This document shows positions 1-6,485 of a stretch of DNA of 18,152 nucleotides, piece by piece. The stretch comes from Fen-1258 sp964595365 (lineage in GTDB: Bacteria; Bacteroidota; Ignavibacteria; Ignavibacteriales; Melioribacteraceae). Location: the NCBI GenBank assembly GCA_964595365.1, contig CAZQQC010000057.1, forward strand, positions 1-18,152, read 5' to 3'. The notes below the pieces were generated by a model, which was not told where the DNA came from, searched no databases, and saw only the letters and a list, made by a program, of their open reading frames with translations. The first letter of the stretch is position 1; every line of letters begins with the position of its first letter. The position numbers and the translations under genes are program-made.

Positions 1-144
1 AAATACTATTTAGATTTTCGATTGTCAATTTAAAGAATTCACGTACCAATTTTGTTTACTCTGTATCACGTCACTCTTGAAACCGAAGTATCTTTGCTTG
101 TGGCACATAATTAGAACTCCCAATTTTTTCCGATAGCAAAAGTA
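1..144. other. Non-coding flank at left edge
   Basis: This AT-rich stretch lies downstream of the leftward sensor kinase gene. I see no open frame with a believable start, no recognisable partial gene and no stem-loop with a T-run that would end the kinase transcript. Confidence 0.4.
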
Positions 145-1569
145 TCAGGATATCGGTAAGATCAGCGAGAAAGTGGTTTTATCATTTATAACCGATGTTA
201 CCTCTACATCACCGCCGTGAAGATTAATAATTGATTTAACAACCGAAAGTCCAAGCCCAACACCGCCTACGTGTTTAGTGTGTGTTGTTTCGGCTCTGTA
301 GAAACGATCGAATATTTTATTTATAGATTCGGGAGGAATGCCACCCCCGCAATTTGTTACGTTTATCACAAAACCAGCATTAATTCTTTTTGTGTCGACT
401 GTAACTGTAGTACCGTCGGTGCCAAATTTGAAAGCATTGTCGATTATATTTGAAAGAGCCTGGGTAATTAGCGTTGAATCTATCCTGGCATTTATTTCTT
501 CGGTAGACATAAAGCATAAATCCATGTTTCTATCTTGTCCCAGTATTTTCATGCTGTTCACTATGTTGTTCAGAAAAGAATTCAATTCTATTTCTTTCTT
601 TTCAATATTGATTAGAGCATTGTCGCTTTTTGAAATAAAGAAAAGATTATCTACAATCTTTATCAAGCGGATGGTTTCTTCGTAATTGCTCTTCAGCACG
701 TTCATGTACTGATCGGGGGTTTTTGTTGATCTAAGTGCAAGTTCAATTTCGCCGCGCAAAATTGTTAGCGGAGTTTTTAGTTCGTGTGCAGCTGATACCG
801 AAAACTGATTCATGTAGTCAACCGATTTCTTTATGCGCTTTATCATTTCATTCATCTTGTTAACCAGCCGTCCGTATTCATCGTAATACTCGCCGCCGGG
901 AATTGTTTCATCCAAACTCTGAGCGGTTATTTCTTCGGTCTTCTTTATGATAGCATCAATTCTCGAAAGAGATTTGGATGTCAGCAGCCATCCGCCAAGA
1001 AAAGAGATTATTAAAAACAGCGGTGCAACTTTAATGTAAATTGCTCTCAGTCCGTTTAAGGTTTGTTCTATAAATTCTTTTGGATACGCAACAAGTACCG
1101 TGTACCGGTTCCCCTGTAATTGGCAAACCCTTATTACGTCTTCGGAAAGATCGCTGTTTAGAAAGTTGAATAATGCTTCTTTTTCTTTTCGCTCCGAAAA
1201 TTGAAGATTGATGTTTCCGAGATTGGCGGTTTTGAAAACGATTTTTTTTGATGTGAAAATTTCGACATAGGTATTACGCCGGTTGAATACAATGGCATCA
1301 TAAATGATATCCCAGATCAGTTCATCTTCGCTTTTGTAGACAGGTCCCGGTTCAAATGAATCAAGATCAACATGTTTCTCCTCAACAACCCGCAATATTG
1401 CTCTTGCCTGCGATTTCAACGTGAGATCAAGATTTGTATGCGATGATTTGTAGAGATAAAAATAAATGGCAAATCCCAATAGAATTTCCAGCAAAAGAAA
1501 TAGGGAAGAGTACCAGATTGTAAACTTGAATCTTGTAGTGCTGACGAAAGGTTTTAATTTTGCAAACAT
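145..1569 (-). CDS. CusS-like sensor histidine kinase
   Basis: This is a membrane sensor kinase of 474 residues that would phosphorylate the response regulator encoded just upstream. A first membrane helix lies at about 18-40, an extracytoplasmic sensor region at about 41-178, and a second helix at about 180-197. A HAMP linker, the HisKA helix with phospho-acceptor H262 (AAHELKTPL) and an HATPase domain follow, with N-box N378, the GVGLGLSVV lid and a FDRFYRAE stretch. The G1 box reads NCGGGIP, with Asn407 where most kinases have Asp. An Asn at this place, together with FDRFYR, is typical of the CusS/heavy-metal kinase family, so copper or another metal is a reasonable but unproven signal. 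The start lies 13 bases after the regulator stop, so the two genes form an operon. Confidence 0.93.
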   Translation of the reverse strand: MFAKLKPFVSTTRFKFTIWYSSLFLLLEILLGFAIYFYLYKSSHTNLDLTLKSQARAILRVVEEKHVDLDSFEPGPVYKSEDELIWDIIYDAIVFNRRNTYVEIFTSKKIVFKTANLGNINLQFSERKEKEALFNFLNSDLSEDVIRVCQLQGNRYTVLVAYPKEFIEQTLNGLRAIYIKVAPLFLIISFLGGWLLTSKSLSRIDAIIKKTEEITAQSLDETIPGGEYYDEYGRLVNKMNEMIKRIKKSVDYMNQFSVSAAHELKTPLTILRGEIELALRSTKTPDQYMNVLKSNYEETIRLIKIVDNLFFISKSDNALINIEKKEIELNSFLNNIVNSMKILGQDRNMDLCFMSTEEINARIDSTLITQALSNIIDNAFKFGTDGTTVTVDTKRINAGFVINVTNCGGGIPPESINKIFDRFYRAETTHTKHVGGVGLGLSVVKSIINLHGGDVEVTSVINDKTTFSLILPIS

Positions 1570-1582
1570 ATCATAGCCGGCT

Positions 1583-2251
1583 CTATTCTTTTATAATGTA
1601 ACCGGTTCCTCGAACGGTTTGAATTAGTTGTTTAGCCGGGTTCTGATCTATCTTCGATCTTAGCTTATTGATATATACATCAATAACATTTGTGCCGCTG
1701 TCGAAATGAAAATTGTAAACATGTTCAATCAATTTTGTTCTGGAAACAATTCTGTTTTTGTTTCTCAGCAGGTACTCCAGAATCGAATATTCCCGAGGCG
1801 TTAAAACAATTTCTTTGTTGTCCTTCCAAATTTTATGAGCTACAAGGTCCATTCTTAAATTATCAATTGAAAGTAAGTTACTTTTCTGAGTTTCTTTTCT
1901 TCTTAGCAAAGCTCTAACCCTGGCAATCAATTCTTCGAATGCAAAAGGTTTGGTCAAGTAATCATCGGCACCGCTGTCTAAACCATCAACCTTGTCCCTT
2001 GTACTATCTTTGATTGTGAGCATAAGAATCGGCGTTTCGATGTTATTGTTTCTAAGTTCCTTAACCATCTGGATGCCGCTCATATGAGGCATCATAATGT
2101 CGCTAATGATTAGATCGTATTCTCCATTAATACCACGATCAAAACCTTCTTTCCCGTTGCCTGCTGTTTCTACCTGGAAGAGTTCTTCCTCTAATCCTTT
2201 TTTTATAAAAGAGGCAACTTTTTTTTCATCTTCAACAACTAATATTCTCAT
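1583..2251 (-). CDS. OmpR/CusR-like response regulator
   Basis: This is a two-domain transcription factor of 222 residues. The receiver domain (about 1-118) has the acidic pair E7/D8, phospho-acceptor D51 in the ISDIMMP motif, a conserved T at about 79 and K101 in LTKPFAF. The C-terminal winged helix (about 127-222) carries the OmpR-type LTPREYSILEYLLRN stretch, the TNVIDVYINKLRSKID recognition helix and the VRGTGYII wing. It is the first gene of a two-gene unit with the sensor kinase 13 bases downstream. Family resemblance is to the CusR/CopR metal-response branch. The target genes are not evident, although the nearest copper protein gene in this window is nirK, about 4 kb away. Confidence 0.95.
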   Translation of the reverse strand: MRILVVEDEKKVASFIKKGLEEELFQVETAGNGKEGFDRGINGEYDLIISDIMMPHMSGIQMVKELRNNNIETPILMLTIKDSTRDKVDGLDSGADDYLTKPFAFEELIARVRALLRRKETQKSNLLSIDNLRMDLVAHKIWKDNKEIVLTPREYSILEYLLRNKNRIVSRTKLIEHVYNFHFDSGTNVIDVYINKLRSKIDQNPAKQLIQTVRGTGYIIKE

Positions 2252-2519
2252 GCCTTTCCTTTGTTATCCTAATAAGTTCTTGATGCAACATCTCTGCCCG
2301 GGATTGGATGGAGAACAAAAAAAGCATTAAGATTCTTTCGGTGAACTTCTTAAATTCTGAAAGCAATGGTTTCCTCAAAATGCCGTCCTTTTACTTTACC
2401 GAAAAGTTATTTGGTTATAAAGTAAAACAGACCGACAGAAATTTCAACTAAAATTAAAATATAAATTTGTTGTCTTAACCTATACGTGGCAGGTTTTGTA
2501 CCGGATTAAGTTTGAAAAT
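2252..2519. other. Upstream region of the response regulator
   Basis: No gene is supported here. The stretch should hold the leftward promoter of the two-component pair. Its only clear structure is the 10-base inverted repeat at 2389-2427. I could not pick convincing -35/-10 or Bacteroidota-type TAnnTTTG elements with confidence. Confidence 0.4.
2389..2427. repeat. 10-bp perfect inverted repeat, possible operator
   Basis: TTTTACTTTA at 2389-2398 is the exact reverse complement of TAAAGTAAAA at 2418-2427, separated by 19 bases. It lies about 138-176 bases upstream of the response regulator start. It could be an operator for an autoregulating dimer or a leader hairpin. The AT-rich context makes chance occurrence possible. 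Confidence 0.4.
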
Positions 2520-2551
2520 AAAAAAGGAGAGCATGCGGGCTCTCCTTTTTT
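2520..2551 (-). terminator. Strong symmetrical intrinsic terminator
   Basis: A7-bp GC-rich stem, GGAGAGC (2526-2532) with GCTCTCC (2539-2545), closes a 6-base loop and is flanked by six A and six T. The whole inverted repeat is 13 bp per arm. It lies 29 bases after the stop of the lysine-rich protein gene. Because A- and T-runs flank both sides it could also stop rightward transcripts. Confidence 0.9.
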
Positions 2552-2580
2552 CGATAGTTAAAAGATTCTTCGGGGAAGAA

Positions 2581-2814
2581 TTATTTTTCGCCCTCTTTCT
2601 TTTCAGCTTTCTTTTCTTTCTTTCCCATCTTCTTTTCTGCCTTGGCTTCTTTCTTTTCAACTTTTGCTTCGGCTTTTTCTTTCTTCTCGGCTTTTTTCTC
2701 CATCTTCATTTCTTTCTTTGCTTTGGCTTCGGCTTTCTTTTGCGGTTGAGCTTGAGCGAAGACGTTAACTGATACAAAAGCGAGAATTAATAATATTGCG
2801 ACTAACTTCTTCAT
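2581..2814 (-). CDS. Small secreted Lys/Glu/Ala-rich protein
   Basis: This is a 77-residue precursor of unknown function. Residues 1-20 form a clear signal peptide: MKK, a hydrophobic core, then VFA before QAQ. The predicted mature part of 57 residues has 24 Lys, 13 Glu and 10 Ala, a net charge near +11, loosely repeated AEKK units, a few Met, and no Cys, His or aromatic residue. Such a sequence would form a long charged helix or be disordered. The gene is real rather than a composition artefact: it has AAGGAG 7 bases before the ATG and its own strong terminator. It stands alone, divergent from the Rrf2 regulator gene. Possible roles are binding of anionic envelope polymers or nucleic acid, or a metal or pH stress role; nothing in the sequence decides this. 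Confidence 0.8.
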   Translation of the reverse strand: MKKLVAILLILAFVSVNVFAQAQPQKKAEAKAKKEMKMEKKAEKKEKAEAKVEKKEAKAEKKMGKKEKKAEKKEGEK

Positions 2815-3013
2815 GGGTTACTCCTTTTTTAATTGATTGTTTTCGTTTACATGTAATCAGTATTTTATAACACTAACATAAAATGAGTTCTATTAAAGAA
2901 TCATTAAAAACAGATTAAAAAAAATTAATCCGTCCCGTCATAAACTCACAATATTTTTCAATATATATCTACTGGCTGAGTTATATTTTACCTTCAAAAT
3001 TTAAGCTGGCTTA
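2815..3013. promoter_or_regulatory. Divergent promoter region with a TTACATGTAA palindrome
   Basis: This 199-base AT-rich region separates the lysine-rich protein gene (leftward) from the Rrf2 gene (rightward) and must contain both promoters. It holds a perfect 10-bp palindrome TTACATGTAA at 2847-2856, about 33 bases upstream of the leftward start. GATTAA and TTAATC arms at 2913-2930 are separated by six A. Either could be an operator, including for Rrf2 autoregulation, but both are short and AT-rich. Confidence 0.35.
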
Positions 3014-3442
3014 ATGACTGTATTTTTCTCTAAAGCTTGTGAACTTGGGCTGCAGGCTGTATTATACTTATCTGCAAAAGAAAAAAGAATTTTCAATGCA
3101 GAAGAAGTCTCTATCGAATTAAAGGTACCAAAAGAGTTTGTCTCCAAGGTATTGCAAATACTAACAAGCAGCGGAATCGTCGGTTCTAAGAAAGGTAAGA
3201 ACGGCGGGTTCTATCTTGCAAAGGAACCGGGTCAAATTAAGTTAATAGATATTGTTGAAACGATTGACGGGCTCGCAGTTTTCAAATCTTGTGTACTTGG
3301 TTTTTCCGGATGCTCGTCTGAAACACCGTGCCCGGTACACGAAAAATGGGGCAAGCTACGCGATGAAGCATATAAAATGTTGAGCGAAGAAACGCTTGAA
3401 CATTTGAAGGAAAAAACATTTAGCAAAATTGCTTCCTTATAA
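3014..3442 (+). CDS. Rrf2-family regulator, likely Fe-S (NsrR/IscR-like)
   Basis: This is a 142-residue DNA-binding repressor-type protein. The start MTVFFSKACELGLQAVLYL matches the usual Rrf2 N-terminus, supporting the ATG chosen although its ribosome site is weak. A winged helix-turn-helix covers about 25-70, with the wing KKGKNGGFYLA. Three cysteines, C93, C100 and C106, sit where NsrR and IscR bind their Fe-S cluster; the spacing here is C-x6-C-x5-C, slightly longer than in classical members. NsrR proteins sense nitric oxide and control nitrite/NO genes. The neighbouring nirK and RIC genes make an NO-sensing role the best inference, but IscR-like or general redox sensing is not excluded. 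The gene converges on the methyltransferase gene with only 2 bases between stop codons. Confidence 0.9.
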   Translation: MTVFFSKACELGLQAVLYLSAKEKRIFNAEEVSIELKVPKEFVSKVLQILTSSGIVGSKKGKNGGFYLAKEPGQIKLIDIVETIDGLAVFKSCVLGFSGCSSETPCPVHEKWGKLRDEAYKMLSEETLEHLKEKTFSKIASL

Positions 3443-3444
3443 AT

Positions 3445-4206
3445 TTATTTCGACACAGAAATAAACATGTCTTTCGATTCAAAAGTACTAAAACTGTTTT
3501 CTTCTAAGTCCCCGTAAAACTTAATTTTGCTGAAGCCTGCAGAATTTAGAAATAGGATGATTTCCTTTTTACTGTGCGGAAAATGTTTTGTTGTAATCAA
3601 CCTAAAATCTTTGGGTTTATTTAATGCAAAAGATAAAATGTTGAAATTTAGATAACCGTCAAAGAAATCATAAAAACGAATTATTGCCATACCCTCGCGG
3701 ACTGTGACATTGTTAATTCTTTTATTCTGTTTTCTAATCATTTCATAATTTAGAATATGCAGAAATAATTTTCCGTCGGGTTTCAACAGTCCGTGAATTT
3801 TCTTCAACGTCTTCTTCAATCGCGAAGTATTAAGATGTGCAATTGTATTACCGGCGCATACAATGTTTTGAAAATTATTTTTGAAACCGGCGGGAATCGA
3901 TTCGATTGGCGAAAGTACCGTTTTTATTTCAACGTTAAACTTAACAGCATTCTTGTTTGTCTCCTCTATCATCTCCGGCGAAATGTCGAATGCCGTTACC
4001 ACGTGTCCGTTCATTGCAAGTGCAATCGAATCCAAGCCAATACCGCAGCCTAAATCTGCCGCGGTACCGACTTTTTCAAAAATATTTTTGTAAGCATTTA
4101 TTCTTAACTGAAGATTCCTTTCGAAGTCAATCATCTTTCCGTAGAATCCGGAAACATCGTCGTAAAAATCGGCAGCCGGTAACAAATTCTGTGAAACGGT
4201 TTTCAT
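3445..4206 (-). CDS. Class I SAM-dependent methyltransferase
   Basis: This soluble protein of 253 residues has a Rossmann-type SAM-binding fold. Motif I is AADLGCGIGLDS (49-60), the acidic end of strand 2 is AFDISPEM (72-79), a motif near 115-123 reads IVCAGNTIAHL, and LLKPDGKLFLHILN (140-153) is the usual strand 5. The C-terminal third (about 165-253) likely forms the substrate cap and is not diagnostic. The substrate cannot be named. It is the last gene of the nitrite reductase operon, starting 23 bases after the RIC stop, with a weak GAGATAAAG ribosome site. There is no signal peptide, so it acts in the cytoplasm. Small-molecule, metalloid or protein methylation are all open; its position is the main clue. 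Confidence 0.9.
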   Translation of the reverse strand: MKTVSQNLLPAADFYDDVSGFYGKMIDFERNLQLRINAYKNIFEKVGTAADLGCGIGLDSIALAMNGHVVTAFDISPEMIEETNKNAVKFNVEIKTVLSPIESIPAGFKNNFQNIVCAGNTIAHLNTSRLKKTLKKIHGLLKPDGKLFLHILNYEMIRKQNKRINNVTVREGMAIIRFYDFFDGYLNFNILSFALNKPKDFRLITTKHFPHSKKEIILFLNSAGFSKIKFYGDLEENSFSTFESKDMFISVSK

Positions 4207-4229
4207 CTTTATCTCAAAACTCTCAACTA

Positions 4230-4985
4230 TTATTTAAGCAATTCTGCTTCCAGCTGGATGGCTTTTGGAAACAAGATATTGTTTTCTAAATGAATATGTT
4301 TGTGAAGGTCCGATTCAAATTCTCTCAGCTCTTCGTAAGTTACTTTAAATGTTGTACATGCATCTTGGGGCAAAGAATAATTATCTGTCAACCCGCGCAT
4401 TTTACTTAACACATCACCGGCGGCAGCATGCTCGGTTTCCATCATTCTAATCGGATTCTTTATTGTCCCAAATCCTCCGGTCTTTGGGCGCTCATTGAAT
4501 TTTTTTGTTTCCGACAAATAATGTATCAAAGGAAATAGAACCCTTTCTTCTTTCATCATGTGATTTGTTAGGTCTTCGGCTATGAAATTAAAAGCGTTCT
4601 GCAACTCCGTAAGATATACATATTTATCTCCATGAGCGTTTATGACCTTTTCCAGATGTTCTGTTATCTGTAGAATGGCAGATCTAACGTACGAATGATG
4701 AGTATTTACAATGTATTGCGCCAGAGAGTCGGGTTCCCACTCTGAATAATTGATTGAACCCGTCCCTTCGGTTGCTTCCAGCTTATTAAGCCGAGATTGA
4801 ACATCCACTTCGTCGAGCTTTTTTTCTTCCAGCACTTCATTCAAGAGGCGGTTACCATTGCAGCAGTAATCTATACCGTATTGTTCAAATAATTGTGCTG
4901 CGTGAAAATTTTTTGTTACAATATCTTTTATTTTGATCTTTGTAAGATCGTTTGTTTTTTGTGAATGTACTTCCGTGGTTCTCAT
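4230..4985 (-). CDS. ric: RIC/ScdA-type di-iron iron-sulfur cluster repair protein
   Basis: This cytoplasmic protein of 251 residues belongs to the YtfE/ScdA/DnrN family, which restores iron-sulfur centres damaged by nitric oxide or peroxide. The N-terminal ScdA_N (DUF542) domain spans about 13-70 and has the paired cysteines C41/C42 in GIDYCCNG (the usual form is GIDFCCGG). The hemerythrin-like four-helix part follows, with likely iron ligands H96 or H97, H142 and E146 (NHMMKEERVLFP), H186 (ETEH), and H230 and E234 (HIHLENNILFP). All expected ligands are present. AGGAG lies 7 bases before the ATG inside the last codons of the Sco gene, and only one base separates the genes, indicating coupled translation. 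Placing it with nirK fits repair of damage by the NO that NirK makes. Confidence 0.95.
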   Translation of the reverse strand: MRTTEVHSQKTNDLTKIKIKDIVTKNFHAAQLFEQYGIDYCCNGNRLLNEVLEEKKLDEVDVQSRLNKLEATEGTGSINYSEWEPDSLAQYIVNTHHSYVRSAILQITEHLEKVINAHGDKYVYLTELQNAFNFIAEDLTNHMMKEERVLFPLIHYLSETKKFNERPKTGGFGTIKNPIRMMETEHAAAGDVLSKMRGLTDNYSLPQDACTTFKVTYEELREFESDLHKHIHLENNILFPKAIQLEAELLK

Positions 4986-4986
4986 A

Positions 4987-5646
4987 TTAATTCTCCTTCA
5001 TATTTTTGATTTCATTTAAAATATCTTTTACATCTTGATTAAGACCGAAATGCTGGTAAGCAATTTCACCTTTTTCGTTTAGAACCGAGATAATATTGGA
5101 ATGAGAGAAATTTCCGTCCGGATCTTTTTGGTACTTGAAGCCAAGTACAGCTGCCAGGTCATCTACTCCTTCTCTGATGCCGGTTAATAAATGCCATTTA
5201 TTCAAATCCAGATTATTCCTTTCTGCAAAAGTTTTTAATATCCCGGGTGTATCTCTTTCCGGGTCAATTGATATCAGAACATAGTTAACATCGTTTCGTT
5301 TCAACTGCGATTCTATTTTTTTCATGTCATTTAAAATTAACGGGCATGCGTAAGAACAACTGGCAAAGATCAGAGCAACTATTTGCTTTTTGCCTGCAAG
5401 AGACTTTAGAAATATCGTTTGATTGTTACTGTTCTTCCACTTCGATTCCAATTGATAAATGGAATTTTCACTCACCGCACTGTAATCCGTCTTTGAATCA
5501 GCGCTACATAATTTTGCCTCTTGACGCACACCTTTTGAAACAGTTGTGTTCTTATCGCTAATGATGTTGCTCATTGTAACGCCGACAAAAATTGTGGATA
5601 CTGCTGTACCGATGAGTACGACCGGTATTAAAATTCTACTTTTCAT
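4987..5646 (-). CDS. Sco1/SenC/PrrC copper-delivery thioredoxin-like protein
   Basis: This is a membrane-anchored protein of 219 residues with a periplasmic thioredoxin fold. The N-terminal anchor is MKSRILIPVVLIGTAVSTIFVGV. The Sco copper site is CSYAC plus the distal His in NFSHSN (C97, C101 and H182 from this start), and the SIDPERDTP stretch is typical of the family. Sco proteins deliver copper to the CuA site of cytochrome oxidase, and some act as thiol oxidoreductases. Here the gene lies inside the nirK operon, so copper loading of NirK is a likely role. I chose the ATG at 5646, which overlaps the nirV stop as ATGA and has GGGAG six bases upstream. An ATG 33 bases earlier lacks a ribosome site and would put a charged extension before the anchor. 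Confidence 0.92.
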   Translation of the reverse strand: MKSRILIPVVLIGTAVSTIFVGVTMSNIISDKNTTVSKGVRQEAKLCSADSKTDYSAVSENSIYQLESKWKNSNNQTIFLKSLAGKKQIVALIFASCSYACPLILNDMKKIESQLKRNDVNYVLISIDPERDTPGILKTFAERNNLDLNKWHLLTGIREGVDDLAAVLGFKYQKDPDGNFSHSNIISVLNEKGEIAYQHFGLNQDVKDILNEIKNMKEN

Positions 5647-6485
5647 TTTTTTCTCCCATTGAAAAAATCCTTTGCGCATCTGAAACCGAGATTGGAGGTT
5701 GTGTAATTTGCTTTCAAACTGCTTCTAAATGCGAACCTCACAAAGGAGGGATAGTTTTTGAAATCGGTTGCACTTACGGAGCCGCTTCCGCAGAATAAGT
5801 TTCTTTCCAGCCCGCTGTCTCCGCGCGATTCACCCGTTACAAGTGCACTAAAAAAATTTGAAGTCCATTCCCAAATCAAACCGTGCATATCATAAACTCC
5901 CCAAAAATTTTTTTCTCCGTTGCCTACTGCGAGAATAATTTCCTTAGCTGGTTTGGAATACCATTCAAGTATTTGTTTGAAGTAAGCGGGATTTTTCGAA
6001 CCGTCTGCCTGATCACTACTTGCCCTTGCAACCAATTCCCACTCGGCAACGGTTGGCAATCTTTTGCCGTAATATTCGCAGTAAGCTTTTGCCGCGAACC
6101 ATGACACGTCCGTTACCGGCGCATCCGGCAAAACGTTTGGTCCCAACTCCAAATTGCTTTTCCAATTTTTCAGATAATTCTCATCCGCAAAAAGTTTTTT
6201 TACTTTTGATTTACGCCATTTGGGATTTTTCTTGACGAATTCTAAAAACTCTTTATTTGTTACCGGATACTTATCAATAAAGAATGGTGCAACTTTCATT
6301 TGTAGCCGATTATTTTTTGATCCATAGAGCGGTGTATAAAATCCGCCGGATATTAGAACCATTCCTTTTGGTTTTGTTGTGCCGGCATCTTTTGCACCGG
6401 CAGCAAGCACTGCCACGGCAAAGAACATTATGACACAGATGATTTTTAATCTTTGTATCATTTTATCTTTCCTTCCGTGTTTCAT
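5643..6485 (-). CDS. nirV: NirV, SUMF1/formylglycine-enzyme-like partner of NirK
   Basis: This exported protein of 280 residues has an N-terminal signal segment (hydrophobic 12-31) and a single SUMF1/FGE-sulfatase domain (about 40-272). Landmarks are PFFIDKYPVTNKEF (67-80), DAPVTDVSWFAAKAYCEYYGKRLPTVAEWE (121-150), WGVYDMHGLIWEWTSNFF (195-212) and NLGFRCA (265-271). The catalytic cysteine pair that true formylglycine-generating enzymes carry near the C-terminus is not seen; the equivalent stretch begins CGSGSVSAT. The gene follows nirK with a 4-base ATGA overlap, and nirV genes of this family accompany nirK in many denitrifiers, so NirV is the best name. Its biochemical role is unsettled. A second ATG at 6461, preceded by GGAAGG, gives a tidier signal peptide and may be the real start. 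Confidence 0.88.
   Translation of the reverse strand: MKHGRKDKMIQRLKIICVIMFFAVAVLAAGAKDAGTTKPKGMVLISGGFYTPLYGSKNNRLQMKVAPFFIDKYPVTNKEFLEFVKKNPKWRKSKVKKLFADENYLKNWKSNLELGPNVLPDAPVTDVSWFAAKAYCEYYGKRLPTVAEWELVARASSDQADGSKNPAYFKQILEWYSKPAKEIILAVGNGEKNFWGVYDMHGLIWEWTSNFFSALVTGESRGDSGLERNLFCGSGSVSATDFKNYPSFVRFAFRSSLKANYTTSNLGFRCAKDFFNGRKK

Noticed and set aside
2512..2772. Phe/Leu-rich 86-residue open frame on the plus strand
   Set aside because: It is the complement of the Lys/Glu-rich repeat gene, runs through its terminator, and lacks a ribosome site; the opposite strand has a signal peptide and good start.
5647..5679. Longer Sco start at an ATG at 5679
   Set aside because: There is no ribosome site before it, while the ATG at 5646 has GGGAG and the same ATGA overlap seen at the nirK-nirV junction.
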